From the NCBI GenBank assembly GCA_047602575.1, contig JASGGY010000003.1:558001-622000 (forward strand): a stretch of DNA of 64,000 nt, in the 5' to 3' direction. Shown here piece by piece: positions 16,549 to 25,667 of this stretch; positions within the stretch are counted from its first letter, which is position 1, and every line of letters starts with the position of its first letter. The notes beneath the pieces were generated by a model, which searched no databases, was not told the origin of the DNA, and was given only the letters and a program-made list of their open reading frames with translations. The position numbers and the translations under genes were made by a program. This stretch comes from UBA1366 sp047602575. Lineage in GTDB: Bacteria > Bacillota > Clostridia > Oscillospirales > Ruminococcaceae.

Positions 16549-17910
16549 GTGGATATTCTTGTTATCGGCTCAGGCGGGCGCGAACACGCAATCATCATGA
16601 AGCTTGCGGAGAGCAAACGCTGCGGGAAGCTTTACTGCGCGCCCGGAAACGGCGGCATTTCACGCTTTGCGGAATGCTTTAACGTGAAAGCGACCGACAT
16701 TGACGGTATGGTTGTGCTTGCCAAACAGCTCAACCCCGGCATGGTGGTGGTGGCACCCGACGATCCGCTCGTGCTGGGCATGACGGATGCGATGCAGGCG
16801 GCGGGCTTTCTGACGTTCGGCCCGACGAAAGCGGCGGCGATCATTGAGGGCAGCAAGGTGTTTTCGAAAAACCTGATGAAAAAATACAGCATCCCCACGG
16901 CGGGGTATGAGAGCTTCACCGACAGCGCGCTTGCGATTGCTTATATCAAAGCGCAGAACACGTATCCCACCGTGATAAAAGCGGATGGGCTTGCACTGGG
17001 CAAGGGCGTTATCATCGCGCAGGACGAAGCGGAGGCGGTTGCCGCAATCCGTTCGATGCTTGAGGACAAGGTGTTCGGCGAGAGCGGCGCGCGCCTTGTG
17101 GTGGAGGAATTTCTCACAGGGCCTGAAGTCAGCGTTCTGTGCTTTACCGACGGGGAAACGCTTGTGCCGATGGTTTCGTCGATGGATCACAAGCGCGCGC
17201 TGGACGGCGACGAGGGGCTGAACACCGGCGGCATGGGAACGGTTTCGCCGAACCCCTATTACACGGATGCGCTGGCGGCGGAATGTATGGAAACCATCTT
17301 CCTGCCGACGATGCGGGCGATGAACGCGGAGGAACGGCGCTTTGAGGGCTGTCTGTACTTCGGGCTGATGCTGACGGAGAAAGGTCCGAAGGTGATTGAG
17401 TACAACTGCCGCTTCGGCGATCCGGAAACGCAGGTTGTGCTGCCGCTGCTCGACTGCGATCTGATTGATGTGTTCGAGGCGGTTTATCACCACAGGCTGG
17501 CGGAGGTAAAAATCGTCGTGAAGCCGGGCTTCTGCACCTGTGTCGTCATGGCGAGCAAGGGGTATCCGCAAAAGTATGAAACCGGCAAAGTCATCTCCGG
17601 TCTGGACGAAAAGGGACAGGCGCGGGATGTGTTCGTTTACCACGCGGGAACGACCTACGCGGACGGGGAATTCCGCACCGCCGGCGGACGCGTGCTGGGC
17701 GTGACGGGCGCGGGGCTGACTTTACAAGGTGCGCTCGACCGGAGCTATGCGGCGGTCAAGGGCATTGCATTCGCCGAGAATTACACACATTACCGCACGG
17801 ACATTGGACAGCGTGCGCTGGCGGCATTCAGCACCGCACCCATCGCGGTGGACTATAAGGACGACATGGAGGATTATCTGGAGGATAATGGGGTTTATTT
17901 AAGGCAGTAG
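16549..17910 (+). CDS. purD: Phosphoribosylamine-glycine ligase PurD
   Basis: ATP-grasp ligase forming GAR from phosphoribosylamine and glycine, acting straight after PurF. The start is GTG (DILVIGSGGREHAI) with GGGGAAA upstream. ATP-grasp motifs include VIKADGLALGKGVIIA, LVVEEFLTGPEVSVL and IEYNCRFGDPETQ. At 453 aa it is slightly longer than the usual 420-430. It closes the plus-strand purine block, and a strong hairpin terminator follows 15 bp after the stop. Confidence 0.96.
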   Translation: MDILVIGSGGREHAIIMKLAESKRCGKLYCAPGNGGISRFAECFNVKATDIDGMVVLAKQLNPGMVVVAPDDPLVLGMTDAMQAAGFLTFGPTKAAAIIEGSKVFSKNLMKKYSIPTAGYESFTDSALAIAYIKAQNTYPTVIKADGLALGKGVIIAQDEAEAVAAIRSMLEDKVFGESGARLVVEEFLTGPEVSVLCFTDGETLVPMVSSMDHKRALDGDEGLNTGGMGTVSPNPYYTDALAAECMETIFLPTMRAMNAEERRFEGCLYFGLMLTEKGPKVIEYNCRFGDPETQVVLPLLDCDLIDVFEAVYHHRLAEVKIVVKPGFCTCVVMASKGYPQKYETGKVISGLDEKGQARDVFVYHAGTTYADGEFRTAGGRVLGVTGAGLTLQGALDRSYAAVKGIAFAENYTHYRTDIGQRALAAFSTAPIAVDYKDDMEDYLEDNGVYLRQ

Positions 17911-17925
17911 GGCTTCATAAAAAAC

Positions 17926-17960
17926 GCCGACACATTTGCAACTTATGCAAATGTGCCGGC
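17926..17960. terminator. Bidirectional terminator between purD and a convergent gene
   Basis: GCCGACACATTTGCA and TGCAAATGTGCCGGC form a 15-bp stem with one mismatch and a 5-base loop. TTTAATTTTAAT follows on plus and TTTTTT on minus. Confidence 0.8.
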
Positions 17961-17967
17961 TTTAATT

Positions 17968-18576
17968 TTAATATTGATCCGCAAAAATCGTTCCGTCCGG
18001 TGCGTGGAGATAGGATGCTTCACACTGTTGCGCATGTTGGACGTAGGCTTGATTGCGGTGATTCTCATAATAACAGCCGAGCGTAAGTCCGAAATCATCG
18101 ATTCGTTTCTGAACCTCCGGCTCACTTCGTACCGCAGCAGCCGTCATAAAGAACAATTTCTCGAATGATACAATCTTATATCTTGGAAATTCAGACGCGC
18201 CGTCCGCGAAGAAATCATAATCCAGCCGCGAAATGCTTCTGAGCAATTCGTAGCCATTCATTCTGACGCCCATGTCGCCCCATGTATCAATCTTGCATGC
18301 AGGATATCGATCGGCAAGCGTCTGATAATCTTCATCTGATATAATCAAGTCGATATCGTGCCCACATTTCCGCAAACCGTAATACTCCATCGCAAGCCCG
18401 CCGACAATGAGCGGCTTCGACGAAAATTTAATTTGAAATTGAGACAGATCGATGATGCGTTCTATGACATCCTGATTGCCGCTGATCAAACAAATCGAGT
18501 CCTTCCGTACACAAACAATTCTTTGAACTTGTTGAACTATGCAGCCGACTGATCGCTTCGTATTGACCGTCAGCAA
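17968..18576 (-). CDS. Nucleotidyltransferase-like protein
   Basis: The motif LIVGGLAMEYYGLRKCGHDIDL (two glycines, then DxD about 30 residues on) is that of the nucleotidyltransferase superfamily, including AbiEii-like and kanamycin nucleotidyltransferase-like proteins. The substrate is unknown. The annotated TTG start at 18,576 is weak; the first 25 residues look unlike a domain start, and an in-frame TTG after GGAAGG about 30 codons in is an alternative. It overlaps the end of the upstream kinase gene by 7 bp, so translation is probably coupled. AbiEii-type abortive-infection activity is possible, but no AbiEi partner is present. Confidence 0.7.
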   Translation of the reverse strand: MLTVNTKRSVGCIVQQVQRIVCVRKDSICLISGNQDVIERIIDLSQFQIKFSSKPLIVGGLAMEYYGLRKCGHDIDLIISDEDYQTLADRYPACKIDTWGDMGVRMNGYELLRSISRLDYDFFADGASEFPRYKIVSFEKLFFMTAAAVRSEPEVQKRIDDFGLTLGCYYENHRNQAYVQHAQQCEASYLHAPDGTIFADQY

Positions 18577-19469
18577 TTCCAGTCCATCCCATCAAGATAC
18601 GCGGTCAGGCGTTCGAGCACCAGGGCGTCCATGGGGTAGTCCTTTAGGATGGCAAGCTCATAGCGGATGCCATAGAGCGTCACCCTGTCCTTGACCGTGG
18701 GGCTGAGGAACAGGTCGGAGCTGCTCATTTTCAGCAGCTTCATCAGCTCGCGGTAGTCGGCGGGAACGGTCAGCGCGTGGTCGGCTTCGCCCGCGTAAAT
18801 AAACGGGTGAAGCATCATCCTCTGCCACACGTCAAGGTCGTAGTCCTTCGGCGCAATCTCCAGCATCTCGTAATCGATGAGATAGAGCTTTCCGTTGTCG
18901 GCAAGCATAAAGTTATCAAAGTGCATATCCCCGTGGACAAGGCACAGCGGCTCGCCGCGGAACACCGACAGATTGGCGGCGCAGTATTCCTTCACGCGGT
19001 GGGCAAGGGCTTCCGGAATGGATTCACGCTCCAGAAGTTCCATCAGCAGTGCTGCGATTTCGGGAAAAATCTTTGCGCCGTAATCATCACTGACCGGAAA
19101 CAATCCGGCGATTGCCGCATAATCGACCGTCGAGAGCGTGCGCATGATTTTTGCGATGACCGAAACCGTACTCAGCCGTTTTGCCCCCGCCATATCGCGC
19201 CAGAGCGTAAACAGGCTCTTTCCACGGATGCGCTCAAAAATTAGATAGTCCTCCCCCGCCGCGATCAGCTCCGGCGCAAAGGCGGGCTTGACGGCAGAAT
19301 AAAACCAATGCTCCTTCATAAAGCCGGTGCGGTTGTGCTCCGGATAGACCTTCAGCACATAATCGTCGGAGAGATAGACCTCGTTGCGGAAGCCCGCTCC
19401 CGCCGGTTCAATCGTGCCGAACTCCAGCTTGTGCCGCCTGAAAAGTGTGCGAACCTGATAATCGTCCAT
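18570..19469 (-). CDS. APH-family phosphotransferase
   Basis: Protein-kinase-fold small-molecule kinase (aminoglycoside phosphotransferase/choline kinase family). The catalytic loop LVHGDMHFDNFML (about residues 185-197) and the metal-binding LIDYEMLEIAPKDYDLD are clear; the N-lobe has EVYLSDDYVLKVYPE. The substrate cannot be told from sequence; aminoglycoside resistance should not be assumed. It lies directly upstream of the nucleotidyltransferase with a 7-bp overlap. Confidence 0.85.
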   Translation of the reverse strand: MDDYQVRTLFRRHKLEFGTIEPAGAGFRNEVYLSDDYVLKVYPEHNRTGFMKEHWFYSAVKPAFAPELIAAGEDYLIFERIRGKSLFTLWRDMAGAKRLSTVSVIAKIMRTLSTVDYAAIAGLFPVSDDYGAKIFPEIAALLMELLERESIPEALAHRVKEYCAANLSVFRGEPLCLVHGDMHFDNFMLADNGKLYLIDYEMLEIAPKDYDLDVWQRMMLHPFIYAGEADHALTVPADYRELMKLLKMSSSDLFLSPTVKDRVTLYGIRYELAILKDYPMDALVLERLTAYLDGMDWNC

Positions 19470-19510
19470 AGTTACCCCGTATCAAAGTAAGAATATTTGT
19501 AAGAAGCCGG

Positions 19511-20092
19511 TTACTCCGGTTTTTTGTTTCTATAAACCTGTGACGCCTGTTCGGCGATTTTGTCGTACTCCGTGCGTGCGGGTTTTTGCTTTTCGGTATA
19601 ATACGCAGCCAGCTCCGCACGCGACATGGAATCAAGCTTCTGCTCCTCGCGCTTGGAATCAAATGCCGGATAGCCGTCGATGGATGCAAATGCCTTTATG
19701 TCGCCGATGGTTTTTAAAATGAACGTCGTTAAAACCGTCATTGCAAGTGCAGTCGGAGTATAACCCATGTCCATGAACGAGATACAGACATACAGCGCGA
19801 TGCTCACCAAGCAAGCGATACGGCTGCCCGCTCCCATCACAAAGCCGCAGATAATCACGGGGAAAAATATCAGGATGCCGAAGCTGTTGGATACGGCAAA
19901 GAGGTGAAATATCGGCTGATTTGAATTCACCCCAAGGCAAATGAATGACAGCGAAAAAACCTGACCCGCTAAACAGAAGATGCCCGTGAAAATCTGAACC
20001 AATGCCAGCCGATTCAGCATGCGCTTTTTCTTTCGGTACAATGCGCCGCATTGTTTTCTGGTGAGGAACGGGTACGCCGCTCGCCGGATCAT
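19511..20092 (-). CDS. Integral membrane protein of unknown function (193 aa)
   Basis: About four hydrophobic segments are visible (LALVQIFTGIFCLAGQVFSL, HLFAVSNSFGILIFFPVIIC, ACLVSIALYVCISFM and ALAMTVLTTFILKTI), followed by a polar C-terminal tail rich in Glu and Lys. I do not recognise the family. Its ATG overlaps the stop of the upstream 43-aa gene as ATGA, so the pair is translationally coupled. Confidence 0.75.
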   Translation of the reverse strand: MIRRAAYPFLTRKQCGALYRKKKRMLNRLALVQIFTGIFCLAGQVFSLSFICLGVNSNQPIFHLFAVSNSFGILIFFPVIICGFVMGAGSRIACLVSIALYVCISFMDMGYTPTALAMTVLTTFILKTIGDIKAFASIDGYPAFDSKREEQKLDSMSRAELAAYYTEKQKPARTEYDKIAEQASQVYRNKKPE

Positions 20093-20220
20093 GCGTCCGC
20101 TCTGCTGACGGGGTAATATTTTTTCATTTTCGTTGAGCAGAGTTCCAGCACGACCTTGACCGTGAGGAACACCGTGCAGACGGCTGTGGCAATCAATACT
20201 GTTTTAACGATGGTTTTCAA
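20089..20220 (-). CDS. Small single-pass membrane peptide (43 aa), coupled to the next gene
   Basis: Begins with TTG after AAAGGGGCGG and reads MKTIVKTVLIATAVCTVFLT, then VKVVLELCSTKMKKYYPVSR and ADA. The first 26 residues form one hydrophobic helix; the tail is basic. The stop (TGA, 20,089-20,091) overlaps the next ATG (20,090-20,092). A consensus-like promoter lies 43 bp upstream, all of which supports a real gene. The role is unknown; it may be a partner of the 193-aa membrane protein. Confidence 0.65.
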   Translation of the reverse strand: MKTIVKTVLIATAVCTVFLTVKVVLELCSTKMKKYYPVSRADA

Positions 20221-20262
20221 GACGACCGCCCCTTTCTGAACGCCGATGCGATGAATATATAC

Positions 20263-20291
20263 AGTATAGCATATTTCGCGGCGCGATGCAA
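20263..20291 (-). promoter_or_regulatory. Sigma-A promoter for the 43-aa/193-aa membrane gene pair
   Basis: Minus-strand TTGCAT (20,286-20,291), 17-bp spacer, TATACT (20,263-20,268). Confidence 0.6.
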
Positions 20292-20329
20292 GTAAAATAT
20301 TTGCATTTTTCAGTCTGAAAAAAAATCGT

Positions 20330-20357
20330 TTGCTTTTTCAAAAATACGTGGTATAAT
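20330..20357 (+). promoter_or_regulatory. Sigma-A promoter of the flippase gene
   Basis: TTGCTT (20,330-20,335), 16-bp spacer, TATAAT (20,352-20,357), 36 bp before the ATG. It is divergent from the minus-strand promoter 40 bp away. Confidence 0.55.
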
Positions 20358-20393
20358 AGATTGATGTGATTCCTGAGAGTAAGAGGGGTAATT

Positions 20394-21842
20394 ATGGCAG
20401 ACAAAGCGCGCTCCAGCTATCAGAAGTTGTTTTCCAATACCTTGATTTTCACCTTAGGTTCGTTCAGCTCGAAGCTGCTTGTGCTGTTCCTCGTGCCGAT
20501 TTACACCAACATTCTCACCGAGGGCGAGCTTGGCATGACCGACTTTATCGTTCAGTGCGCAAACTGGCTTGTGCCGGTGGTGACGCTGACGATTTCCGAC
20601 GCGATCATCCGGTTCGGGCTTGACCGCGCGTATGAGCCGGAAAAGGTGTTCTCGATCGGCAATGCGGTCTGCCTGACGGGTCTGCTTGCGGCGGGGGCTT
20701 TTGTGCCGCTGGCGGCGGGGTCGGACACGGTGCGGCATTACATCGGGGATTACACGTTGCTGCTGTATGTCTATGTGATTACCTCAAGCGTGAAGCTGCT
20801 GTATTCTAATTTCGTGCGGGCGCTGGAAAAGGTAAAGCTGTTCGCGTTCAATGGACTGCTCACGACATTTCTGACGCTGGGGTTCACGGTGCTGTTCCTG
20901 CCGGTGCTGCGGATGGGCATCACGGGGTATCTGCTGGCGATTCTGCTGTCGGATTTTATCTCGGTGATTTTCCTGCTGTTTGCGGCAAAGCTCTGGCGGT
21001 ATATCCGGCTGCCGCGGGTGGATGTTTCGCTGGGACGGGCGATGCTGCGTTACGCGATGCCGCTGATCCCAACACAGCTTTTATGGCTGCTGATTAATCT
21101 TGCCAATTCCCTGCTGACGATTCATTTTCTCGGAACGGAAGAAAACGGCATTCTTGCCGCTGCGTATAAGATTCCGAACATCGTCGCGTCGGTGTACATC
21201 GTGTTCGGACAAGCTTGGAATATGTCCGCCATCACGGAGAACGACTCCGACGACCGCGAGCGGTTTTACACGAATGTGTTTGCTTCCAACCAGTCGATTA
21301 TGTATGTGCTGGCGGCGGGAATTCTGCTGCTTGTCAAGCCCGTGACAAGCGTGTGGATCGGTGCGCAGTTTCAGGAAGCGGTGCTGTATGCGCCGGTGCT
21401 GATTTTCTCGACGATTTTCATGTGCTTCACGACGTTTTTAGGAACGGTGTATGTCGCCACCAAGCGCACGCGGCGCAGCTTTGTGACAAGCCTTGCGGCG
21501 GCGGCAATCTGCATCGTTTTCAGCTGGCTGCTGATTCCGGTTTGGGGGCTATATGCGGCGGCGCTGTCAAATGCGGCGGCGTTTGTGACGGTGTTTATCA
21601 TCCGGCTCATCGATGCGCGCAAGCTCATCCGGTTTGATGTGTCGGTGCGCGACGTGCTGCTCAATGCGGCGATTTTAGCGGCGATGACGGGCTTTAACTA
21701 CCTGCACGGTGTGCTGAGCGCCGGTTTGCTGCTGGCGGGCTTTGCGGCGGTCACGGCACTCAATATCCGCTTTCTTGCAAAAATCCTGCGGATGCTGCTT
21801 CCGGCAAGGCTGCGGGCGCGTATTCCGTTTCTCAGGCAATGA
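20394..21842 (+). CDS. Polysaccharide biosynthesis flippase (MATE/Wzx-like)
   Basis: Predicted to move lipid-linked oligosaccharides across the membrane. The 482-aa protein has about 12-14 hydrophobic segments and a typical N-terminus (LFSNTLIFTLGSFSSKLLVLF, then LVPIYTNILTEGELGMTDFI). The central segment MPLIPTQLLWLLINLANSLL and AYKIPNIVASVYIVFGQAW are the usual pattern of the polysaccharide transporter superfamily. No glycosyltransferase genes lie nearby, so the substrate is unknown. AGAGGGG precedes the ATG. Confidence 0.88.
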   Translation: MADKARSSYQKLFSNTLIFTLGSFSSKLLVLFLVPIYTNILTEGELGMTDFIVQCANWLVPVVTLTISDAIIRFGLDRAYEPEKVFSIGNAVCLTGLLAAGAFVPLAAGSDTVRHYIGDYTLLLYVYVITSSVKLLYSNFVRALEKVKLFAFNGLLTTFLTLGFTVLFLPVLRMGITGYLLAILLSDFISVIFLLFAAKLWRYIRLPRVDVSLGRAMLRYAMPLIPTQLLWLLINLANSLLTIHFLGTEENGILAAAYKIPNIVASVYIVFGQAWNMSAITENDSDDRERFYTNVFASNQSIMYVLAAGILLLVKPVTSVWIGAQFQEAVLYAPVLIFSTIFMCFTTFLGTVYVATKRTRRSFVTSLAAAAICIVFSWLLIPVWGLYAAALSNAAAFVTVFIIRLIDARKLIRFDVSVRDVLLNAAILAAMTGFNYLHGVLSAGLLLAGFAAVTALNIRFLAKILRMLLPARLRARIPFLRQ

Positions 21843-21948
21843 CGGTTTTCCGTTGCATATAAATTGCTTTCGCGGGCGGACTTATTTAAGCCGTTTCAGG
21901 GTGCAATCAAACATCAATCGCCGCGGCGCGGCAGAAGGAGATTTATTT

Positions 21949-22209
21949 ATGGCAGAACTGAAGTATGAAATCGTGAAGGAGCTGGGTGTTCTTTCTGAAA
22001 ATCCCAAGGGCTGGACAAAGGAGTTGAACATGGTCAGCTGGAACGAGCGCGAGCCGAAGTTTGACCTGCGCGAATGGTCGCCCGATCACACCCGCATGGG
22101 CAAGGGCATCACCCTCACCGATGAGGAAGCCGCGGCGCTCAAGGCGATTCTCAACGGCGAAGCGCCCGCCCCCGCCGGCGACGACGTGGACGAGGGCATG
22201 ATTCTATAA
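21949..22209 (+). CDS. YdbC/PC4-like ssDNA-binding protein
   Basis: The 86-residue sequence (YEIVKELGVLSENPKGWTK, ELNMVSWNEREPKFDLREW, SPDHTRMGKGITLTDEEA) matches the bacterial YdbC family, a homodimeric PC4-like fold that binds single-stranded nucleic acid. An AAGGAG seven bases before the ATG sets the start at 21,949. The acidic C-terminal tail (DDVDEGMIL) is not part of the core fold. It follows the flippase by about 100 bp; the functional link is unclear. Confidence 0.85.
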   Translation: MAELKYEIVKELGVLSENPKGWTKELNMVSWNEREPKFDLREWSPDHTRMGKGITLTDEEAAALKAILNGEAPAPAGDDVDEGMIL

Positions 22210-22235
22210 TCCCGTAAATTGTTTCGCAAACATCC

Positions 22236-24251
22236 ATGAAAAGGGCGATGGGAATGTCTTTACTCAAACATTTTGGGGCAGCCGGTCTGGCAATGACAGC
22301 ATTGTTTCTGGTGCATCCGCAAGCGGCGGCGGAAGAAAGCTACACCGTCAGCGGCAATACCTATACCCTCAGCATTTCAGCCGACAAGGATCTGACGGAT
22401 GAGCTCAACGCCGCGCTGCGCGATATTCAGACAACGAAAAGCAATCCCGGCACCATTGTCATTCCGGCGGGTGACTACACAACCGGTATCATCCGTCTCT
22501 CAAAGTCCTATGTGACGATTTCCGCCGAGGGCGCGGTGATTCGTTATGCGGGGGAAACGGACTTTGGTCCTTATCTGATCAAGGCGTCGGAGACGGCGCT
22601 TTCCGGCGTGACCATCCGGGGCGGCGTGTGGGACGGACGAGGTCTGGCGGATTTTGTCTTTCATTTTGGTATTTTGAGCGGCAGACACACCGATCTGGCG
22701 TTCATCGACTGCGCGGTAAAAAATGGCGGTCGGCAGAGCATCCGCGTTTCTCAAACCAAAAATCTTACAATGAGCGGCGTGACGGTAACAGGATCTGATT
22801 ATGGTATGTATCTGTCGGGCTGCGAGAACATCGTGATGAAAGACTGCTCGGCAAGCAAGAACGGAGTCGGGTTTGCGTTTCGCGCTAGCGTGGGAACAAG
22901 CAACAGCCTGACAAACTGTACGGCTGAAAACAACACCCTTGACGGACTTCAGATCAAAGACACGGGAACGACCCTGACCATCAGCGGCGGTTCTTTCTCT
23001 AAAAACGGAAAAAACGGAATTTCGATGACAACGGGTGCTGCGGTTACGATGAAAAACGCACACGCCGACAACAATACGAGCAACGGCATTTCGCCGGTTG
23101 GCTCGAAAACCACAATTACAACACTCAAAGCATATTCCAGCACCTTTACCGGAAACGGGCGGCATGGCATGGCGGGCGACTCTTATGCCACAATTTACAT
23201 GAAAGCCTGCACCGCCAATAACAACGCCCGCAACGGCATCATGCTCAACCACAGCTGCAAATCCGCCGGCTTGATTGATTGCACGGCGCGAGGCAACAGC
23301 GAATGTGGCATTCTGGTGCAGTGCGGTTCTTCGTGTGCAAAAATTTCCGGCTGCGACTGTTCGGCAAACAAAAAGCTTGGCATTTCCGTTTCTGACGTAA
23401 CTGTGACGATTGACAGCTGTAAGGCGGACAGCAACACAAAGCACGGCATTTTTATCAACCACACCGCCGGTTATCAGGCGGATAAAACCGTGACCGTGAC
23501 TTCCACGCAGGCGAACAAAAATGGGCTCAACGGGCTTTTTGCCGGCGGGATCAAAGCCGTGACGATAACGGGCGGAACATTCAACAAAAACGGGCAGTGC
23601 GGCATCGAAAGCCATGATATTGCGATGAAGCTTTCCGGAACAAAAAACCAAATTATAGGAAATAAAAAGAACGGCGTGGCTGCGCTTTCCGGACACCTAT
23701 ATCTGAATGGCGCGACGATTTCCGGCAACACGAACTGCGGTGTCTTTTTTGACGGCACTTCAACCGGCGGGTACTGCATCAATGCGGTCATTTCCGGCAA
23801 CCGTGTCGGCGTGCTGGTAAACAACGGCGCTTTGGTTACAAAAATCAGCTCCAATCGGATTACCGGCAATCTGGAACTGGGCATACAATGTATTCCCGCA
23901 AAAAGCGGACGGAAGACCACCCTCAAAGCCTGTTCGGACAACCGGCTGAGCAACCCGAAGGCGGCGTGGGAGCTTTTGTTCAGCGCCGGCGTGAGCAAGC
24001 CTGCTTCGCTGACAAACATCCGCCCGGTGCGGATTGCCGGCACCGTGCGCGCGGAGGCGACAAAGGTTTCCGGAACGGCGTCTAACGGATTAACCGTCGT
24101 TGTTTCCGTCGGCGGAAAACAGGTCGGTAAGAAAACGGTTTCCGCCGGAATATTTTCGATCAGCACGGCAAAGCTCGCCGCCAAAAGCCGCGTGACCGTT
24201 TCTTGTACAACAGGCGGCAAGAATCTGATTTACTCCGCAAAAACCCTATAA
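22236..24251 (+). CDS. Secreted right-handed beta-helix protein
   Basis: A signal peptide (MSLLKHFGAAGLAMTALFLV, ending near HPQAAAEE) is followed by a pectate-lyase-like parallel beta-helix over about residues 55-570. The helix is shown by many repeats of NNTxNGI, KNGKNGI and SGNTNCGV type with stacked Asn and Gly. The last 80 residues look like a small Ig-like beta-sandwich (GLTVVVSVGGKQVGKKTVSA). No catalytic lyase motif is clear, so a polysaccharide-binding, epimerase or hydrolase role is open. The start could be 22,236, 22,248 or 22,254; the last has AAAGGG at better spacing. No anchor is visible. Confidence 0.8.
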   Translation: MKRAMGMSLLKHFGAAGLAMTALFLVHPQAAAEESYTVSGNTYTLSISADKDLTDELNAALRDIQTTKSNPGTIVIPAGDYTTGIIRLSKSYVTISAEGAVIRYAGETDFGPYLIKASETALSGVTIRGGVWDGRGLADFVFHFGILSGRHTDLAFIDCAVKNGGRQSIRVSQTKNLTMSGVTVTGSDYGMYLSGCENIVMKDCSASKNGVGFAFRASVGTSNSLTNCTAENNTLDGLQIKDTGTTLTISGGSFSKNGKNGISMTTGAAVTMKNAHADNNTSNGISPVGSKTTITTLKAYSSTFTGNGRHGMAGDSYATIYMKACTANNNARNGIMLNHSCKSAGLIDCTARGNSECGILVQCGSSCAKISGCDCSANKKLGISVSDVTVTIDSCKADSNTKHGIFINHTAGYQADKTVTVTSTQANKNGLNGLFAGGIKAVTITGGTFNKNGQCGIESHDIAMKLSGTKNQIIGNKKNGVAALSGHLYLNGATISGNTNCGVFFDGTSTGGYCINAVISGNRVGVLVNNGALVTKISSNRITGNLELGIQCIPAKSGRKTTLKACSDNRLSNPKAAWELLFSAGVSKPASLTNIRPVRIAGTVRAEATKVSGTASNGLTVVVSVGGKQVGKKTVSAGIFSISTAKLAAKSRVTVSCTTGGKNLIYSAKTL

Positions 24252-24260
24252 GTATGAGGA

Positions 24261-24287
24261 ACCCCCGTACCAATCCGGTACGGGGGT
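24261..24287. terminator. Terminator shared by convergent beta-helix and ROK genes
   Basis: ACCCCCGTACC and GGTACGGGGGT form a perfect 11-bp stem with a 5-base loop, between stop codons 10 bp and 8 bp away. CTTTT follows a few bases later on plus. Confidence 0.75.
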
Positions 24288-24294
24288 CAAGCTT

Positions 24295-25545
24295 TTACTT
24301 TGCGGTAAAGTCATGTGTGCCGAAGCCGCCGCGGGTGAAGAACAGCTCGCGGATGGCAAGTGCGCAGCCGGAAAGGAAGCGGTTTTTTTCCTCGATGATG
24401 CTGCCGTCGATTTTTGAGGAAACCGTTTCGCCGGCGATGCTTTTGATCTTCTCGCGGAACACCGATTCGAGCTCCTGCGCGTCGCGCATAAAGTTGTGCA
24501 GGACAATTTTCTGCGGATTGGTGGAAAAATAGAGGTTGTTGATCAAAACGGCAAACAGCTCCGCTTTGTATTCCATGCAGTGATCAAGCATCCTGTCGCC
24601 TTTTTGGTATGCGTCGCTGATCAGGGAGATGTCAATGAGGGCGGGGTTGCCGTTGGTGCGCTTGAACAGGTAGGGCGTGTTTTCCGCGGAATAAAAGTCG
24701 CGCACCATGCCGAGGATGCCCGCGGGAGAAAGCTCGCTTTTCGCAGTGCCGCGCCTGCCGTTTTCGTCAAGGATCGTGCTGAATGGGTTGATGATCATTT
24801 TATCCACGAAATCCGTGCGGTTGTCATAGGAAATGATCGGGTCGTTGAGGTTGGTGACAACGAAATTCAAGGTGTTTCCAAACTGGAGAAACGCGATGTT
24901 GTGGCGATTTGGATCTTTGGTTTTCTGGAAGTCTATGTTCGCCATGGCAGTGCCCTTGACGGAGTTGTCAAAGACAACGGGCAGCTTTGTGAATTCTCCT
25001 ACCGCGGCACGCAGTTTTGTGTAATCCGGTCCGCTCTGCGTCATTTTCACACCGAGCCGTTCATACATCGTGGGGATGACCGCAAAGCCCACGCCCAAAA
25101 GATGGGCACGGTTCAAACAGTTATCGCTCAGGACTTCGGATGCGGAAAGCTTGACGAACTCGTAGATGTCGCGGTACTGGGTTTTGTCGGTAACGGTGAG
25201 GTTACGCTTGTCGAGCACCGCACCGGAGAGCGTCGAGAGTCCGACGCTGGCGATGTCCTCCTCGATGCAGACACCCAACGCAAATTTGTAGTTGTGGTTG
25301 ATGTCAATGAGGATTTTTTTTCTGCCGCGCGGGGCTTTTTCTGTGACGTGTTTATATTCGCCAATTTCTACAATGATCCCCTGCTCGATCATTTCATTGG
25401 TGATGATGGTGACGGCGGCTCTGGTCAGTTCGAGGGTTGTCGCAATATCAATGCGGGAGGTTGGTCCTCGCTGTTTTAGAATTTTCAGCACCTGCATGCG
25501 GTTTTGCCGCTTCAGATCCAGCTTACTTATTCCGTGTTGATCCAT
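24295..25545 (-). CDS. ROK-family-like transcriptional regulator
   Basis: An N-terminal winged helix (about residues 8-65: LKRQNRMQVLKILKQRGPTS, RIDIATTLELTRAAVTIITN) is joined to a degenerate ROK sugar-kinase-like domain (about 85-416). This is the layout of NagC/XylR repressors. The usual zinc motif CxCGxxGCxE is absent; the matching stretch reads FSTILDENGRRGTAKSEL with no Cys. Effector sugar binding or zinc dependence may therefore differ. It is upstream of nothing on its strand and has operator-like direct repeats before it. Nearby carbohydrate genes (GH31, beta-helix) are possible targets. Confidence 0.8.
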   Translation of the reverse strand: MDQHGISKLDLKRQNRMQVLKILKQRGPTSRIDIATTLELTRAAVTIITNEMIEQGIIVEIGEYKHVTEKAPRGRKKILIDINHNYKFALGVCIEEDIASVGLSTLSGAVLDKRNLTVTDKTQYRDIYEFVKLSASEVLSDNCLNRAHLLGVGFAVIPTMYERLGVKMTQSGPDYTKLRAAVGEFTKLPVVFDNSVKGTAMANIDFQKTKDPNRHNIAFLQFGNTLNFVVTNLNDPIISYDNRTDFVDKMIINPFSTILDENGRRGTAKSELSPAGILGMVRDFYSAENTPYLFKRTNGNPALIDISLISDAYQKGDRMLDHCMEYKAELFAVLINNLYFSTNPQKIVLHNFMRDAQELESVFREKIKSIAGETVSSKIDGSIIEEKNRFLSGCALAIRELFFTRGGFGTHDFTAK

Positions 25546-25667
25546 CCGTTATTCAATCCTTCCTGTTCGCGATCCACGGAAATGCGATAAAATCCGTATC
25601 GAAAGCTGTATGCCGCGCGGCTTACGCGGCTGTGTCCTCATTAATTTTCACATATTAATATTGTCAT

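Noticed and set aside
17968..18576. AbiE-type toxin-antitoxin system
   Set aside because: Only a nucleotidyltransferase motif is present; no AbiEi-like antitoxin with a winged helix lies next to it.
17968..19469. Aminoglycoside resistance locus
   Set aside because: Kinase and nucleotidyltransferase folds are shared by many housekeeping and unknown enzymes; nothing here points to antibiotic substrates.
22500..23696. 398-aa open frame on minus over the beta-helix gene
   Set aside because: Antisense to a protein with a signal peptide and regular beta-helix repeats; no ribosome binding site or domain.
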